A DNA stretch of 5,030 bases from an uncultured Ruminococcus sp. Its GTDB lineage: Bacteria > Bacillota > Clostridia > Oscillospirales > Ruminococcaceae. The translations under genes and the position numbers were made by a program. Below, piece after piece: positions 4,345 through 5,030 of the stretch. The DNA is taken from contig CAMWHN010000174.1 of NCBI GenBank assembly GCA_947174085.1, positions 1 through 5,030 on the forward strand, in the 5' to 3' direction. Numbering within the stretch: the first letter of the stretch is position 1; the number at the start of each line of letters is the position of its first letter. The notes below the pieces were generated by a model. It did not search any database. It was not told the DNA's origin and saw only the letters and a program-made list of their open reading frames with translations.

Positions 4345-4380
4345 AAAAATCCCCTCTCAAAGAGTTGGGGGATTTTTTTT
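4345..4380. terminator. Bidirectional intrinsic terminator
   Basis: AAAAATCCCC (4345-4354) pairs with GGGGATTTTT (4368-4377), with an additional CTC-AAA-GAG inner hairpin, followed by T to 4380. The A run at 4345-4349 makes it work on the minus strand too. It ends both the array/4143 transcript and the convergent gene at 4414. Confidence 0.9.
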
Positions 4381-4413
4381 GTAAATACTGATAGTTTGTC
4401 ATGTTGCACAATT

Positions 4414-4818
4414 TTATTCATAGTAGCTGGTCAAAACCGCATCATATCCAGAATCTGAAAGCTGGAATGTGAGCTGAAATGTTAGTCTCTGTTCTCTTTG
4501 TGGGTGAGGCTTGCATTTGTATTTAGCATAAGAACCATCTTCTGCCTCAGAATAGCTACGGATTTCACCGTTAAATTGATTCATAAATGCATGATAATCT
4601 GAAACGTGAAATTGTAGTCGGTCTATGATATCTTGTGCCATTGTAGTACTACATTGTTTCACTTCAATATTCTGAAATGATAGATTATATTTTGTTTCCA
4701 AATCTTTCTTTTTTTCTGCATTCATTGGATTTTGTAGTAAAAAAATTAATACAGTACCTGTAATCAGTAGAAAAACGACTATTAGAATCCTGTGTAATTT
4801 TTTCTTCATAGATTTCAT
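4414..4818 (-). CDS. Membrane-anchored protein of unknown function
   Basis: I do not recognise a family. The 134-residue product has a basic start (MKSMKKKLHR), one hydrophobic segment (about 11-28) and a hydrophilic remainder likely outside the membrane, with Cys56 and Cys102 that could pair. The C-terminal half (95-134) alternates polar and hydrophobic residues in a beta-like manner. There is no lipobox. The start is uncertain: ATG at 4818 has AAAGTGAG directly adjacent, too close to serve it, whereas Met4 (ATG at 4809) has the same sequence at good spacing, so a 131-residue form is likely. It lies 17 nt after the LRR remnant on the same strand, suggesting one transcript, and ends before the shared terminator. 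Confidence 0.7.
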   Translation of the reverse strand: MKSMKKKLHRILIVVFLLITGTVLIFLLQNPMNAEKKKDLETKYNLSFQNIEVKQCSTTMAQDIIDRLQFHVSDYHAFMNQFNGEIRSYSEAEDGSYAKYKCKPHPQREQRLTFQLTFQLSDSGYDAVLTSYYE

Positions 4819-4835
4819 CTCACTTTTATGCGGAT

Positions 4836-4925
4836 TTATGGAAAGTTATCTGGAATTACTACATTTGTTATGCTAATTTCTTTTGTATACTTTACTAACA
4901 CATTATTTTCAATTTCAAAACTCAT
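4836..4925 (-). pseudogene. Remnant of BspA-type leucine-rich-repeat protein N-terminus
   Basis: A 29-codon frame from ATG at 4925 to TAA at 4836 encodes MSFEIENNVLVKYT, then VVIPDNFP. This is the stereotyped opening of BspA-like LRR proteins (F-I-NGVL-KYTG ... VVIP, followed by repeats), known from many Ruminococcus genomes. The frame stops exactly where the first repeat should begin, and I see no continuation in another frame before the next gene. The ATG overlaps the stop of the upstream gene (ATGA), so it is positioned for coupled translation. It may be a truncated remnant or a small peptide gene grown from one. Confidence 0.55.
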
Positions 4926-5030
4926 AGTAATCTCTTATTTAACAATTGCATAACTTCTGAATTTTGCTTCGCAACTGCAAATAATTTGTCATGTTTCATG
5001 ATTTTATTAATCACATTCAAATTATCATTT
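4922..5030 (-). CDS. C-terminal end of an unidentified gene (5' end outside window)
   Basis: The last 35 codons of a frame entering from the right edge end at TGA (4922-4924). The visible peptide includes NVINKIMKHDKLFAVAKQNS and ends NKRLL; it is charged and probably helical. Nothing identifies its family. The four-base ATGA overlap with the LRR remnant indicates an operon. Confidence 0.6.
   Translation of the reverse strand, partial: NDNLNVINKIMKHDKLFAVAKQNSEVMQLLNKRLL

Overview
The window is AT-rich, low-GC Gram-positive DNA. It most likely comes from a gut or rumen Ruminococcus-like clostridium (inference). The grounds are a secreted GH5 cellulase with a Thr-Pro-Glu-Pro linker, a spore germination protease, consensus sigma-A promoters, strong Shine-Dalgarno sites, and a fragment of a BspA-type leucine-rich-repeat protein.

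Layout. Positions 1-1659 (minus) hold the first 553 residues of a GH5 endoglucanase with signal peptide, catalytic domain, probable carbohydrate-binding module and linker. Its 3' end lies beyond the window, and it has a perfect TTGACA-17-TATAAT promoter. Positions 1768-2619 (minus) are gpr, the SASP-degrading protease, divergent from rpsT (2833-3087, plus), which encodes ribosomal protein S20. A bidirectional terminator separates rpsT from a small DUF378 membrane protein gene (3137-3367, minus) and an XRE-family regulator gene (3443-3787, minus, GTG start). Divergent from the regulator, a consensus extended -10 promoter at 3847-3875 reads into a miniature type I-E-like CRISPR array (3900-4049: three repeats, two 33-nt spacers, exact 61-nt period). 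The array is flanked by a perfect 15-nt inverted repeat. The same transcript probably continues into a small TTG-started gene (4143-4343) and ends at a second bidirectional terminator. From the right edge, on the minus strand, come the tail of an unknown gene, a 29-codon LRR-protein remnant, and a 134-residue membrane-anchored protein of unknown function.

The main discovery is that both CRISPR spacers match the S20 gene. Spacer 1 (reverse complement) encodes KRVDQACAKNL, identical to S20 residues 55-65 although 7 of 33 bases differ, all synonymously. Spacer 2 encodes LKTMIKKAEL, which is S20 residues 28-37 with one Arg-to-Lys change, and also matches 26 of 33 bases. The spacers therefore come from the rpsT of a diverged relative, or from an element carrying one. 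They do not come from the exact copy here. No cas genes are present. The array may be a record of inter-species DNA uptake, a mini-array aimed at relatives' chromosomes, or a decayed or regulatory guide locus. The sequence alone does not decide between these.
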